Shown in pieces: positions 37,738-50,500 of a stretch of 64,000 nucleotides of DNA. The notes under the pieces were generated by a model. That model was given only the letters and a program-made list of their open reading frames with translations, was not told the DNA's origin and ran no database searches. The position numbers and the translations under genes were made by a program. The stretch covers positions 13,330,507 through 13,394,506 of the forward strand of contig CM067086.1 in assembly GCA_034008185.1 (NCBI GenBank), written 5' to 3'. This stretch comes from Gorsachius magnificus (taxonomy: Eukaryota > Chordata > Aves > Pelecaniformes > Ardeidae). Numbering within the stretch: position 1 is the stretch's first letter; each line of letters opens with the position of its first letter.

Positions 37738-39899
37738 TCAGATTCCACCATTATTAAATATGTATAGAATAGCTGGTCTTGGTGTGCAAAGTATAGGTTA
37801 TTTTTCTACAAAGAATTAATTTTCCAGTTCAAGACCATTCAGGTATGTTGATTCTGGTAAATTAAATAGTGCTAGGGAACATTGGCATGTATCGAGCTTC
37901 ATTGTCTGTTTTGTCACACTTCTAAAAAGGATTCTTGCTCAATTTTGTCCTGAGCTCACTGCCACTTTCACATACAATAGCTAAGCATGATTCAGCATTG
38001 GTCAGGGAGTCTTCCCAATATACAGTTTGGATGCAGTCTGTTTTGGTGGGGAAGAGTTTAATAGTGTGGACATGAGCCATTCCATGCCAGTTGGCCAGTG
38101 AACAGGCTTATGCATATTAATTAACTAGCATAGGTAAGACCTACTTTTAGAAAGAAGGTTTTTTTCTTTTTTTTATAAAATTAATTGTAATGGAATTAAG
38201 TTTCACATCTTCATTTCAAAAAGAAAAGTCAAGGCCCTTGGTTTAAAAATGCCACAATGAAAAATTTCAGCATTAATTTACAACAGCTATTTGTTGTTTG
38301 CTGAAATGACTGTGAATTCATTTGTGTGCAAATAACTTTTTTCTTTGAAATAGTTTGCAAAAAAGGTTTTTCCAGTTTTAGTGCTTAATGTCCTTTCAAA
38401 GTGTTGAGTACCCTCAACTCCCACAGTAGTCAGATTTTGAGACGTGCAACAATAATATATGTATGAAAGAATTGATGTAGACAAGCACAGATATACAAGC
38501 AGGAAGTACAATATCTGCCAGTACTGAGCATACAATATTTTCTGTTGATTTAACTGGCAGCTAGTTAGGTAGTTAGATGCATATGTGATCCTTTTCAATA
38601 TTCTGAATATTTTGAGAATGTTACTATAAATCCCTTTTTTTTCTTTTCTTTTTCTTTTTACACCCTTGACTTTACCATTTAGTGTAATAATAGATGTAGA
38701 AAAGAATCTGGATTTTCAAATGGAACAGATACAATGTTTGTTGCAATTTAAAGAATATATTCATGTTTCGGTTTAGGCTTCTTGAAACACAGTTTACCAA
38801 TTTTTCCTCTTTCTAATTAAACTATCTGCAAAAAAATACATTAACTTGAGCAGGAAAAAGAATTTTAGTTAATGAATTTACATAATAAGTTTTATTATGC
38901 TTATTTTTAAACTTTCTTACTTGTACCAACTAATGAAAGCTTCTCTATTTCATCAGAATATTGTGATGATAAATGTGTTAAGACAGAATTGTTCAACTCT
39001 TCTGTGTTAACACATTTGTGTTCCTGAGATATCCACATACTCTTTAACTCTCTCTTTTGGTGCTGACAAAAATTGCATATTATCCAGAACTCACAGTGAA
39101 GGCAGGTGCTAATTATAATCTCTGCAAACTCAGGTACTTATGTATTTACATATAGGTACAATATGTGAGTGCATGTAACTAGACATATAAGGAAGAAATA
39201 ATCCTTCCTGTTCATAATTTGCTGTATGGTGTCATGAAAAAAAAATATGAAAATTTTCTATGATTTTGGTAACAATAATCATAAGTAAAATGACAAATTC
39301 AGAAAGATATTAATGGTCTGATGAACAATAGACACGTTGCAGGGAAGCAGCAGAAGCTGGACTACTGAAAAAAAATGAAGAACATGACAGAAAGAGAGGT
39401 TGCATCTGGTTAACCCAGTGTTTGGGAGGGGGAATGACATTAAAATTGGTGGAATCATGTCAATACTGCTTAGGGAGGGCACAAGGATACAGTAATTGGA
39501 ATTGATACTTGTTGGTAATTGATGATGATAATGATAACTCATGACTTGATATACAGAATCAGCATGTACACAAGTATGTGCAGACATCCATGTTCTGAAA
39601 TATGACCCTGTTTTTGTGAGGTCAGAATAAAAATTCTGTCTCTGCCCAAAAAATGCTTCCTTTTGTCAGGCAAGAGTTGACAGAAAGGTGCAGGTGAATA
39701 AGGTTAGGTGAAACTCCAGTAATTTAAATCTCTATTACAAAGAACAGTGAATCTCTTTGCTCTTAGAAGTTTAGGATTTTTAGTGAGCCAGATCCTAGAG
39801 TGTGGCAGAACCTCCATCTCCTGGGAGTGGAGCAGAGTCCTAAATATAGCTCAGTCTGGAAAGTATTTGGATGGCACCAGGGTGGGGAATGTTTTATGA

Positions 39900-40330
39900 G
39901 GTTTCCATATATAAATAAAAGATGAATGCAATTAGTGCTCACCATAGGATATTTCCTTCTATGTGACCCAAATTTGTTTTTTCTATGGTTTTCAGCAGGA
40001 GATGTGTCATCAAATGCCTTTTGAATATCAAACAGTTTGAATGAGCTGCCATAATCAGCTCCATAACCTTTTATAACCATCTTTGTGGATGAAAATTTTC
40101 CCTTTGAAATCCATATTGGCTATTCTCTTTCAGGTTATTACTTCAAATATGCTCTGCAACTGTCTTCTAATTAGTGATTCCATCTTTTTTGTAAGCTACA
40201 AATGAACACTGCTATCCTGGTTTCTTTGGGTTAGGCCTGCATGCACTTTATAAACACTGAGGCCTCATCTTTGTACTTTTGTACTCTTCACACTTTATAT
40301 GTGCTAGTGATTTTTTCATGATGGAAGTCT
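39900..40330 (-). mobile_element. Old CR1/L3-like LINE relic
   Basis: The minus-strand translation contains FDIQKAFDDTSPAENHRKNK at about 40030-39965, resembling the D-x-x-KAFD-x-VPH block of CR1-type reverse transcriptases. Upstream DNA (plus: TTTGAAATCCATATTGGCTA and CTTCTAATTAGTGATTCCAT) resembles the same element as I remember ancient amniote CR1/L3 copies. It is heavily diverged and its ends are uncertain. Confidence 0.42.
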
Positions 40331-42682
40331 CTGAATTCACCTTGGTCTGATCAGAATAGCTTAGAGCCTGAGGCTTCCATGCAGCTCTTGGGCGTTAGAC
40401 CTGCTCAACACCTCCAGCGGTCATTTTTTTTAAACTCTAGAATAAGATCAGCAGTGTTTTGAACATTATTAAACTACTTATGTAAATTAATATTTTTGCT
40501 CCTGTTGATCATAAAATCACTAGCATCAGTATTTGCTTAGAAATTGAGTCCACACTCAAGCCCAATGAATTCTCTAGGACGTAACAATTTGAATGAACTC
40601 CGAGAGACTATGAGGGTAATTTGGGGGGATGTCCTTAGGACTGCACTACTCTACAATCAATTAGTTTCAGTAAAATTGTCCACCATCACCCTTCCAGAAG
40701 TTTCAAATGCCCCATTAATGGTATAGCATATGGAGTGAAGGACCCTGACTTGAAAAGAGCCCGTCTTCCAATTTAATTGCAAAGATGGTATCTTTGTTCA
40801 CTCAGAATTTCTCTCTTCCAGATGCTAATTCTCTACTCAAAACAACAATTTCCTGTTTCTGGTATTGTTGCCTCAGAAATCTTAAGTTATTAAGAGGAAG
40901 AAATAAAGAAGCTAGGGAACTTCATATTAGGGAGTCAAAAATTTTTTTTCGTTTTATCTTACCAAATAATATAGTGAAAACAGAAATAGCAAGTCAAAGC
41001 TAAAGCTATCACACAAAAACCAAAGCAAGATATGAATGCTCAAGTTACGAAACTTCTGAAATTATTTTTCCAATATATTTATTTCCATGTGCCTTGCATT
41101 CCCAAGGGCAATTTGAGTTTGGAAACAGAATTTATTAAGTCCCTTGAGACTGTCTGTTCCATGCAGTATTTCCAGCCTGAACAGAATTACATTTTCTCAA
41201 AGATCTGGAGAGAAATCTGTTCTGTTTTTAACTCAAAAGCTACTCTTTAATCAAACAAAACCCTCTGTTTTGTTAGTAAGGTTGTCCAGTCAACTGAAGT
41301 TTGCTAACCTGTGATAGGATTTTGCCCTTTTCTGGTACCAGGCAAATTTTTTATGGTTCTCAGTGCTATCCTTTCCAGCAGTTGATTACTTTTAGTTCTG
41401 ATAAACCTCTAAACTTCTACAGTTCTGTAAATTAAACTGAAGTTTTTGAGTATTTCCCATTATTGTGCTACAATCTTCACTGTGGTTCCTCTCAAATGCA
41501 TTGGGTGTGAATGCTTGATACTTAGTATCTTGATACAGTATTCAGCAGTTTACGTGGCTGAGTGTCTCCTGTCTTTGTAAAGGTGACAGAGGGAATGTAT
41601 TTTCTAGTGGGGACATGCTCTACTCTGTGCTAATCCGACAGACACATGCATCCTAGTTGAACAATGTGCTTCTGGACCAACCCATAATATACAACCAGAA
41701 TGGACAGCAAGAAAAAAAGAGAAAAATGTGTCATGGAAAATATATGTGCCTCCCCTCAATTTTCCCTCTATATTCTTAAAATTTTCTTTGTAACATCAAA
41801 ATTAAGGACTGAGATATTTGATTAAGCTATAACATGTCAGTTGACCAATTGTAAGAGATAATGTACATGCTTTTAGCCTGTAGCAGTGAATGAAATTCAA
41901 AGTGATCTATTTTGTCTCACAGCCCATTACTGCAATTAACTGAGAACCTGCAGTACATCAGTCTTGTGCCCAAGCTCTAGCCCAGCCTGGTGTCCTTAAT
42001 TACAAACTGAATGCTTATAGAAAATGTGTATAGATCTCTAGTGCTCATAAATAAGCCCTGAATTCACCATACTCTTATGGCTAAATTCTGGCAAATTAAA
42101 ATCCAGCTAGTTGTGATGTTACAACTTCGGTTTTTTTATTATTTTCATCCATCAGTGTTTTGCAATTGCAGTAATGCAATTACCTATATGGTACTCTATA
42201 AATAGAACAATATTATAGCCCATGCTTTTGAGTTGCTGCTGGGATAAAGTACACAAACACTCAGTGGGATAAACAGGCAGGAGGCACAAAGTCATGATAC
42301 AGTGGCTCTGAATGGTCTGATAAGCACTGGTCAAAACAGACCAAAGCTTAGCCATGCTGTTGTAGACATTGTAGCAAAATATAGTTTGAATGAGAGCTTT
42401 GAAAGAAAACTGTAGGGCTATTTTTGCATAAATTAGGAAATAGACAGGTATACTGCTGCTTGAGAGAGAACAGGTAGCAGACAAGATTACACAGATCTTA
42501 TTTTATGTGATACAACCTATCATGTGCATGTCACTGTATTCTTTACCCTGATGATGTATAGGAAGAGTAGCTGGGTGCTGCTGTCCCTGTGTGTGGTTTT
42601 TGGAATGCAATTATTCAGGTTTACAGAGGGAAAACACAGTTTTACAATGTTCTTTGTCTAAGAAGCAATCTTCATAGAAGCG

Positions 42683-42961
42683 TTACTTAGTAAGACGCAA
42701 TAGAAATCTGTCATACTGCTTCAGATTCCCACTAATTGTTGTGCTACAGCAGCGGAACAGTTCGGTCTTCATGTCTGTAAATAGTATTGTCCGATTAATA
42801 ATCTCAGTAGTTAAGATCTTCAAAAATCCCTCAGGCTGACTGAAAACCCACGAGAAAATAATTCCTTCTGTAGTGTTGAATAAAAGGGACTTGAACAGGG
42901 GAAATGAAAAAAAAACTTTATACAAGGTAGAATCATCAAGTGAAGAAAGAACATTTGCCAC
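42683..42961 (-). other. CpG-enriched open frame, possible terminal exon or conserved element
   Basis: A 92-codon minus-strand frame whose last 60 codons look coding-like (SWVFSQPEGFLKILTTEIIN, then TDMKTELFRCCSTTI) and stop at 42685-42683. About six CpGs fall in 180 bases (42681-42860), many times the local rate. Possible acceptors precede it: AACACTACAG, ending at about 42875, and GTGGGTTTTCAG. A poly(A) signal or partner exon was not identified. I do not recognise the protein. A conserved non-coding element is an equal alternative. Confidence 0.22.
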
Positions 42962-43876
42962 AAAGGAAAAATTTGTAAGTGCGTGCTGCAGTTTTTAGTA
43001 CATTTTACTCATTGTTTTATCAGTACTGAAATCCCTTATATACTTATAAGTAAACTATGAATTTGTATTTGATTTTACATTTGATTACCATCTATTACAT
43101 TGTATATCTCAGTCATCATAAAAAATATTTCTGAGTATCCACTGTGTCTTCATGGTTTTAAGAAAAGGCAAGAGAGTCATAGGTCAGTACTATTAAACTC
43201 AGCTGAAAAATCCCAAGTATTTAGGTGGTGTAGAAACCAGACTGGGACATGTCTTTTGCTTTTTGTGGAAACAAGAGGGAAACACGTTATTCAGACTATG
43301 ACTTGCTGAGCCAAACTAGAGGAGTGCATGTTGCAGAAATAATGAATAAGCATAGAACGTGTAGGATTGTAAAGTTTCATTGGAAGTAAAATAAAACAAA
43401 TGGACCTGCAAGGTGTCCTTCCATAGTACCAGTTCTAGCTGGAAGCACTTGTATCTGACAAAATTTTAATTTTCTGATAGCGCAGCAAAATAATTTTGTC
43501 TTGATTTTTCAAAAGTAAAACTCAATTTTATATTGAGAGAGGAATTCTCGATTGAGTGAGATTTTAGCTCAGCTTTGGAGCATTGAGTGTTAACAGTTCC
43601 ACAGTCAGTTTTGGTTGTCTACATTGAATGCCACATTATTAATTTCATGTGGTTTATCCAATTTATCTGTAACATCTTGAGTTGTGGTCCTGTTCTGAAA
43701 ATGCTTGCAACTCTATTTCATTTCATTAGAACATGTTGACAACTTTTGAGAAAAGTATTTTTTGGGGGAAGAAAAGCTTTTTTTTTGACAAATAACTTGT
43801 GGACGTACTGTCAAGCACTTATGCTTCACACTATCATGGATGAAGCTGGAATTTTATGCAGGGGATTCCAGCTGTC

Positions 43877-43902
43877 TTTTTTTTTTTTTTTTTTTTTTTT
43901 TT
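43877..43902. repeat. Poly-T run of 26
   Basis: An uninterrupted homopolymer, the longest in the window. No adjacent retrocopy was recognised. Confidence 0.9.
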
Positions 43903-44768
43903 ATCAGTAAAAAGCATTAAACACTTGTAAGCTTATGGCTTTTTAAAATAAGCTGCTGATTCCAAACTAATTTCTGCTACCTGCTTTAGGTTCAGATTTG
44001 CCATTGGCCCCAATACTGAGATTGCTTCTTCATTTGACTCTGCTTGAAATAGCTGTGTGCAGTGCTGGTGAGTAGTACTTTCAGACTTCTTAGAGATGTC
44101 TATAACTACTTTATGTCTATGGCAGTCCTCGTAAAATAACCCACTGGGTTGACCAAAACCTTCTTTCAAAGTCCTTTCCCAAACCTACTTTTTTGCTGAG
44201 GTCTTTAAGAGATAATCAAACCCAGCTATATCTAGAACTTCTGAGAGAAAGAAATGCTAACTAATTTGCCAGTCTTATAAAAGGCATTGTGTATAATGTG
44301 TATAAATAATAATGACTATTCAGTGCTATGATACTGGGATGTCAAAGCACCTCAAAATACTTTTAGATGAAAAATACATAGATTATGCTTTTTGGATGCT
44401 GAAGTGAGTGAATGTAATAATGTCTATTTTGTGTGATGAAATTTGTGCATCTTTCCAGTCATTAAATATGATATTCCAGCTAGTAGGATCTTGATGCTTT
44501 TTCAGGACAGAACTAGTGACTTCTTTAGTGTCATTTGATAAGCAGAGATCCAAGTAGACTAAAAGATAGGGTGCCAAGAACTCTTTTATGGTTTTCAGTA
44601 TTTCCTCTAAAAATACATAAAGAATTCCACAGCTCTGAGCATCTTGTTCTTATGTACTTCCAGCATCCCATTGAGATTTCCAGTGTAAGTTAGAATCTTG
44701 AGTCTGAATGGTGTTGCTGAAAAGGCATTTGATATGTTCATTTTAAAGTGCAGTAATTTGGTGCACTT

Positions 44769-44811
44769 CTGCAAGTTCCTGCAAGTTTTCTTCTGCAAGT
44801 CTGCAAGTTGC
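44769..44811. repeat. CTGCAAGTT short repeat, four copies
   Basis: CTGCAAGT occurs four times in 43 bases with variable spacing. Confidence 0.6.
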
Positions 44812-45593
44812 CTTCCCTAATTTAATTCCTTTCCCACGTAAACTCCAGAATCTCTTTAGAGAATAATTTTTCTGTGAGCTTTTAACAGAACTAGTACACA
44901 ACAACACTAAACTGTACCCCTCCTTTTATTTTAATAAATCTCAAGAAATTAAGGTATAATTCCTTCCTGCATCAGCTTTTTGTCATCCAATTTATGACAT
45001 TGCAAATATATGTTATTATCTATATTTATGTCACTTAAGCCTGGATTCACCTTAGTGCTATGTTGTAGTCAACTAATTTTGTATTGTTTTAAAAAAATGC
45101 AAGTGAGCTCAGAAGGGCTCATTTTTGAATGTCAGCAAGGACTGAGTGTTCTTGATTTCCCTTCTGTTTTTTAAAAAGGAGGTTTTTCTTCTAATTTTGT
45201 CTTCTCACTTACTCTCTCTGTACATTTAACTTTGGAAGGGTTCATTGCTAACATTTTGAGGTTCAACAATGCCTTGATTTTTTTTTCCAGTAGCAAGTTC
45301 TAGACTAATTCAGAAGTTGATGAGAAAGTTCTGTGTGCTACATTCATTAATTTTTCTGAATAGTGTAATCATTATCATTCTGGGAGGTAACATGTTGTGC
45401 ACTTGTATGGAAGCATCACATGTTAACTGTGCTATTCACAGTCTGGAATGGCTCCAGGAGGGTACGGTTTAGCAGCTTCTCTATCAAAGAAGAGAATATC
45501 TTTATTTCTTCCTCAGTCAGGATGATTCAGTAGAAGTCTTTGTGCCAGACCTCTATGCATCTGCCTGTTTTCTGTCACAAATGCCAGAGTTCT

Positions 45594-45630
45594 CTTTTTT
45601 CCTTCCTTTCTTCCTTCCTTTCTTCCTTCT
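45594..45630. repeat. (TTCC/TTTC)n microsatellite
   Basis: Alternating CTTCC and TTTC units forming a pyrimidine-only tract. Confidence 0.85.
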
Positions 45631-46866
45631 GTCAAAGGACATCAGAAAACTGTAAATCTCACTGAGGACCATGGAGAAAGAAATGCATGCATGAGTGCCC
45701 ATATCAGAAGTTCTGATGAATGCATGCAGTTTGAATATATATAGATCTATATGACTCAGGATAGTGTGTTTCAGGATAGGATAAAATGGTACCAGGGTTC
45801 CTGAGATCAGAAAATAGTGGTCAAATGTTCTTTTTTGGGGGTCTGAAGAGTGATTTTGTGATCGATAGACCCAAGAAGAATAGTTTTGGTGAACTAGTAT
45901 ACATTAGTAATTCCTACAGTGGGACACGTGAAATGATTTGCCAGTGTGATACGATCTAGCACACCTGGTAGATGCAGAGAAGCTTCCTAACAATCTGGAA
46001 GAATCTTTTTTCTACCAGTTTATACAGAATTCCTACCACATGATACATACTTCTGAACTTGAACTAGTAGATTATATGGTTTACATTTTAAAATTAAAAT
46101 ATAATGAGATAAATAAACTGCTATCATATATATAGCATATATCTTGAGATATATTACCAATGCACTATCTTGTCTCATCTGGCATAAATCTGTCATTGAC
46201 TGCTTTCTTGTACTATTTCTAGTACTATCCTGTATCAACTGCAGTTAATATGCCTTCCACCACAACATTTGTTCACTTCTGTGATAAAAAACCTGAACAG
46301 CAGAAGAGCAATAAGAATTAGAAATGAAGTGAAATTAAAATAAATTTAAAAGTTAGAAAACTTCTTAACCACTTTTTTCCAAGAGGCAGATATTAATGTC
46401 TTAAGTTCTGTTCACCACCAGTGAGTACAGAAATGTAGTCAATAAATTCCTGTTCTAGTTATTCTCAACACTGTCATAAATGATGGGCTTTTGGGGGGGT
46501 TAAATGAGTGTTATAAAAGGAGTCAGAAGAGGTTATGCAAGTCAACTAACAGAAATGTTGTTGGCTGTAAAAATCTTGCCATGGAAACTCCCAAGGATTT
46601 TAGAGTGAGAGGGGCCATCACAACAGAGTCTGAACAAATATTTGAGAAATTTACAGATTTAGGGGGACTAATAAATAAGTTGAAGGCGTTATCATGCCAG
46701 CTGTATAAAAATTACAGATGAGCAGCTTCATGTCTCAAATTCTTGATGACTACATTAGACCTTACAGTATTGATACATCCATATACCTTCTTTTTGCGCG
46801 TTGTTTTTCAGCACGCAAAATATTTTATATTTTTACTCACATTGCCCAATGAGAAAAGGTGTTTAA

Positions 46867-46905
46867 AAAGAAAGAAAGAAAAAAACCCAAACCAAACCAA
46901 CCATA
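46867..46905. repeat. (GAAA)n and AACC-rich simple sequence
   Basis: AAAGAAAGAAAGAAAAAAAC followed by CCAAACCAAACC, a purine-rich simple sequence. Confidence 0.65.
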
Positions 46906-47481
46906 CAAGTTTATACTCAAGAGTTTAATTTAGCTCAATTTAACGCCAAAGATGGTACTATGAAGTACTTGGGGAGAATGCATTAAAGCTCAAATTTGCA
47001 ATAAACAGAAACATTGAAATGATTGGAGGCTGCATTTTACTTCTATTGAGAGCAGCAAAGGAAAAAATCCAAAATTAAAGGGTTCTGTGAAAAACCAATG
47101 AGCATGTGTCTGTGTGAGTTAGTCTCTGCCTGTGTACATCCTTTGAGACAACCTGCATCTGGGCACAAAACAGTAGCTACATTTGTGGCAGGGATGTGGG
47201 AAAATATTTTCCGTTTAAAAATTCATCAGCAGAGAATAATAAAACATTATATAATCACGTAATTTTTAGAAACTATTAATCATTTAGTGATTATTTACTT
47301 CTATGCTGGCTGAATTTTGTTGACAGAAGATCGGTTAGAAGTGTGTAGTTCACACTAATTTACTTCTTAGTGATCACAACTGTTTTCCCCATTCTTTACA
47401 TTACATATCAATGCTGATGTGTAATTCACTTGTAAATAGTGTTCTCAGTAATGAGTTTTGCTGAAAATTGAGATATCTCAC

Positions 47482-47566
47482 AAAAATTAACAATTCTGAA
47501 AATGCAAAATTGAGATATCTGCAATTCTGGATGATGACCTCAGCATTTTCAGAATTGTTAATTTTT
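47482..47566. repeat. Perfect 24-bp inverted repeat with 36-base loop
   Basis: The left arm (47482-47505, core AACAATTCTGAAAATGC) and right arm (47543-47566, core GCATTTTCAGAATTGTT) are exact reverse complements over 24 bases. The 15-mer AAAATTGAGATATCT also occurs twice, at 47464-47478 and 47506-47520, the second copy opening the loop. A transcript would fold into a long hairpin. Confidence 0.9.
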
Positions 47567-47569
47567 TCT

Positions 47570-50500
47570 TTCTTTCCACAACTGTGTTGTTATCTCTGTT
47601 CTAGTGAGATAAGGAGAAAACCAAAGAACATGGAGACTAGGAACAAAAACTGAGAAACAAGCTTCTTCCTATGGGCTCTTTGCCTCAAAACCACTTTTCC
47701 AGCTGACTTACCCAACATTCACCTGCATCTCTGACTGCAGGGCTGTGTGATGCTCCATGTGTCATTGTATTTGTTTTCACATTATCTCACAAGAAAAAGG
47801 TGTACCTTGGCAATTTTTATGTCAATCACTGTAAACTTCACGGTGGCTAGGCAGGAGCCTGTGCAAAACACGACTAGCGAGGAGGCTGGCATTGCTGACA
47901 AACTGTTATGGCCATATGGGGTTTTCTGGGGAAATGAATGCGAGAGCAGGTGTGCTGTTCCAAACACTTAAGAACTGATAAGGCTAGTTTTGTGGGTGAC
48001 TGGAGGAAAGTGAACAGTGGTTTTGTCTCTGCGTGTGTTTGGTTGTGTATTGCAGAAAGTGAGGTAATTAAATTATGGTACTGTGCAGGAGAGCTGGGTT
48101 TCTTAGGTGCCCTAGGAGAGATTGGTAGCAGATTGCTATTAGAAGAGCTGCTCCTAAAATCAATTAGATTAACACGGAAAGCTCATAGCAGAGGGATGCA
48201 AGCCTTTTCTCCCAAAGGCTGTGTGAGGAAAAAGCTTAGGGACAGCTATGCTTCTGCAGGTGTCCATCTGGGCAAAGCCAAAGGAAATTGAATTTGGAAT
48301 TGGGTTCAGGAAACAAGGGCTGGGGTTAAACGTGGTTTCTGAGTATTTTACAGAAAAGCTAACAACTAGTGGCTTTTAGAGGACTTCTTGAGATCAGATG
48401 GAAGGTGACAGCCTTGATTAGGGAGGGCATGAGGGAAGGCCTCTTGGGAGTTGGAGCCTGTGTATCTTCAGAGAATATTGAGATTCTTGTTCAAGGCATG
48501 CCAAAGAGGCCCGAGGCAGCTGTAGCTGTCATTGCACACCTCTCCCAGAGCTGGTCTGAACTCCGCCGGAGTTGCAGGAGTAGCTGAAGTGAGCCTGAGT
48601 TATGTGACCTGTGACAGTTTGCAGATCTGGGTAAAGTAACATTGTTTGATAACTGAAATAATAAAGTGTCTACAGTTAGATTATGAAGCCGACACAGCCA
48701 ATTGCCCCACCTTGCCTGGAACACTTCTTGTACTCAGTGGGATTTTATATTAGATGAGATTTCAGACATAAATGCCCAGATAATTTTTAATACTAACTTA
48801 AAGATTATTTTCTGAAATTGCTGGAATTCTGATGGCCTCTGATTATTTTGGAGGCTATAAAGGTGCTGGGATATTCAACTTCACAACTGCCGTTGGACCT
48901 GTTGAAATCAGCAGGAATGTTTTTTTGGCTTAGTGTTTGTCGCCCCTGTCTAAATGTGCTGGAAGTGAAAATATATTAGAATTCCAAAACTGCTGCAAGT
49001 AATATTCCTCTGAATGTTTAATTTGCATTTGTTCCTGTCTTGTCGCTGTCAATACATAGTCTACTGCAGATTCCTTTAAAAATAAATTCCTTTTATGTCA
49101 GAAAGATCTTGGGAAAAAAAAAATCTCATAACGTGGCTGAGAGTTAGTTATACACAAAACTCTTTCAGAAGCTTTGTATTTTGGAATTCACTATCTGGGG
49201 CTGGAACTGCAAGCACAATCTGCAGCATTTAAAAATAAATCTAGTAAACAGCAGTGGCTGTCAGATAGAGAACATGCAAGGCCTGGGAAGGGTAGTTTAC
49301 ACAAGAAATATGTGCCAGGAATGTTCAGATTGGTGTCCATCTAGGTTAGTTTCCTCTACTTATCAGACAGACTTCTGCATCACAAATAAATTTTGATACA
49401 GAAATTTTAACCATAGGGGCTGAATCTTGTAAGATGCTAAACATTTTTGTGCTGGATGAGCAAAACTCTTCGTAACATGCTTAGCTTCAGCAGATTGTAT
49501 GATGTTCTACTTGCATTTTTGTGATGGGTTGGATCAGGACCACAAGTCAGCACCTCACAGGGTCAGTCCTTGTGTGTGCATGGAGCATTCCTGAACAATT
49601 CAGGCAACAAAACCATTGACGACAGCCTGCAGAAAGTCTACTAAAAATATCCAAACCCCAATAACCAGCCACATCAGCTCACGTATCCTGTCTTCTGAAG
49701 GTTTCTGGTACCATTAGTGAAAAAGTGGTTAGGACAAAAAATGAGACCTGTCTTCAAATGTATGCTACACCCATGGTGGGCTGCAGATTTTTAATACTGC
49801 AGGTCTGAATTACTGTGGGAAAGTCACTTTCAAGAAGACAGTTAGATACTTGCAGTCTTTTAAGGTTCTGACCTTTGACCCTTACTTCCTTAGAAAATGA
49901 CCACCCTAAAGGGTTGTGAAGTGCTTAGAAACTACTGTAATAAGAATTATCTCAGTACACCCCCTGATATGTTTCAAAATGAAACCGTGTGTAATAAATA
50001 CGGGGATGATTTAGATACAAACTAAAAATTTTCAACTTAATGCATTGCATACTGAAGTTTTGGATGACTTAAAACTGCTGGCTGCTCTGAAGTCTGCTCT
50101 AGTAATTTGTGTTTTATTTACTTAAAGGCTCATAAGATTTTTCTGTCTTCTGAACTCTGAGGGCTTCAGGCTTGTTCACACATACCTCTGCTTTTGTTGT
50201 TGAACTTACAGAGCAAAATTTACTTTTCAAAATATGGTTATGAGGAAGCAGGCTGTTGAAAATAATGAGAAATTAATTAAATAGGAAGCTCATTTTAAAG
50301 ATAAGAGAATGTGTACCTGACTAAATATGTTCTGTAAATAATTAATCCTATATCTATTGCATAAATAATAATACATATGAGACTGAGCTAGCCTGAGGGT
50401 TCTGTAAGTGTTATGCTGTGTGTGTATCCCATAGGAGCAGGAGTCGCCAGCAAAGGTTTTGCATTTCATTAAGCCTTTAGACAATTGTAGATTTCAGGCC

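Larger units (their letters stand above)
37740..47460. other. Gene-poor stretch between CR1 fragment and hairpin
   Basis: No known gene was recognised. It contains the old CR1 relic near 40 kb, a CpG-enriched minus-strand frame at 42683-42961, a 26-T run, a short CTGCAAGTT repeat and a TTCC microsatellite, each listed separately. Several minus-strand frames cluster at 43933-44798 but lack convincing splice sites. Confidence 0.4.

Noticed and set aside
43933..44798. Cluster of three minus-strand open frames (44607-44798, 44383-44577, 43933-44169) that could be exons of one gene
   Set aside because: Only weak splice-site matches, no CpG enrichment, no recognised motif and no consistent phase linking them. 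Their lengths are expected by chance in AT-rich DNA.
45686..45730. ATGCATGC-flanked TCAGAAGTTCTGA palindrome
   Set aside because: Short, imperfect hairpin; such palindromes occur by chance and no other feature supports it.
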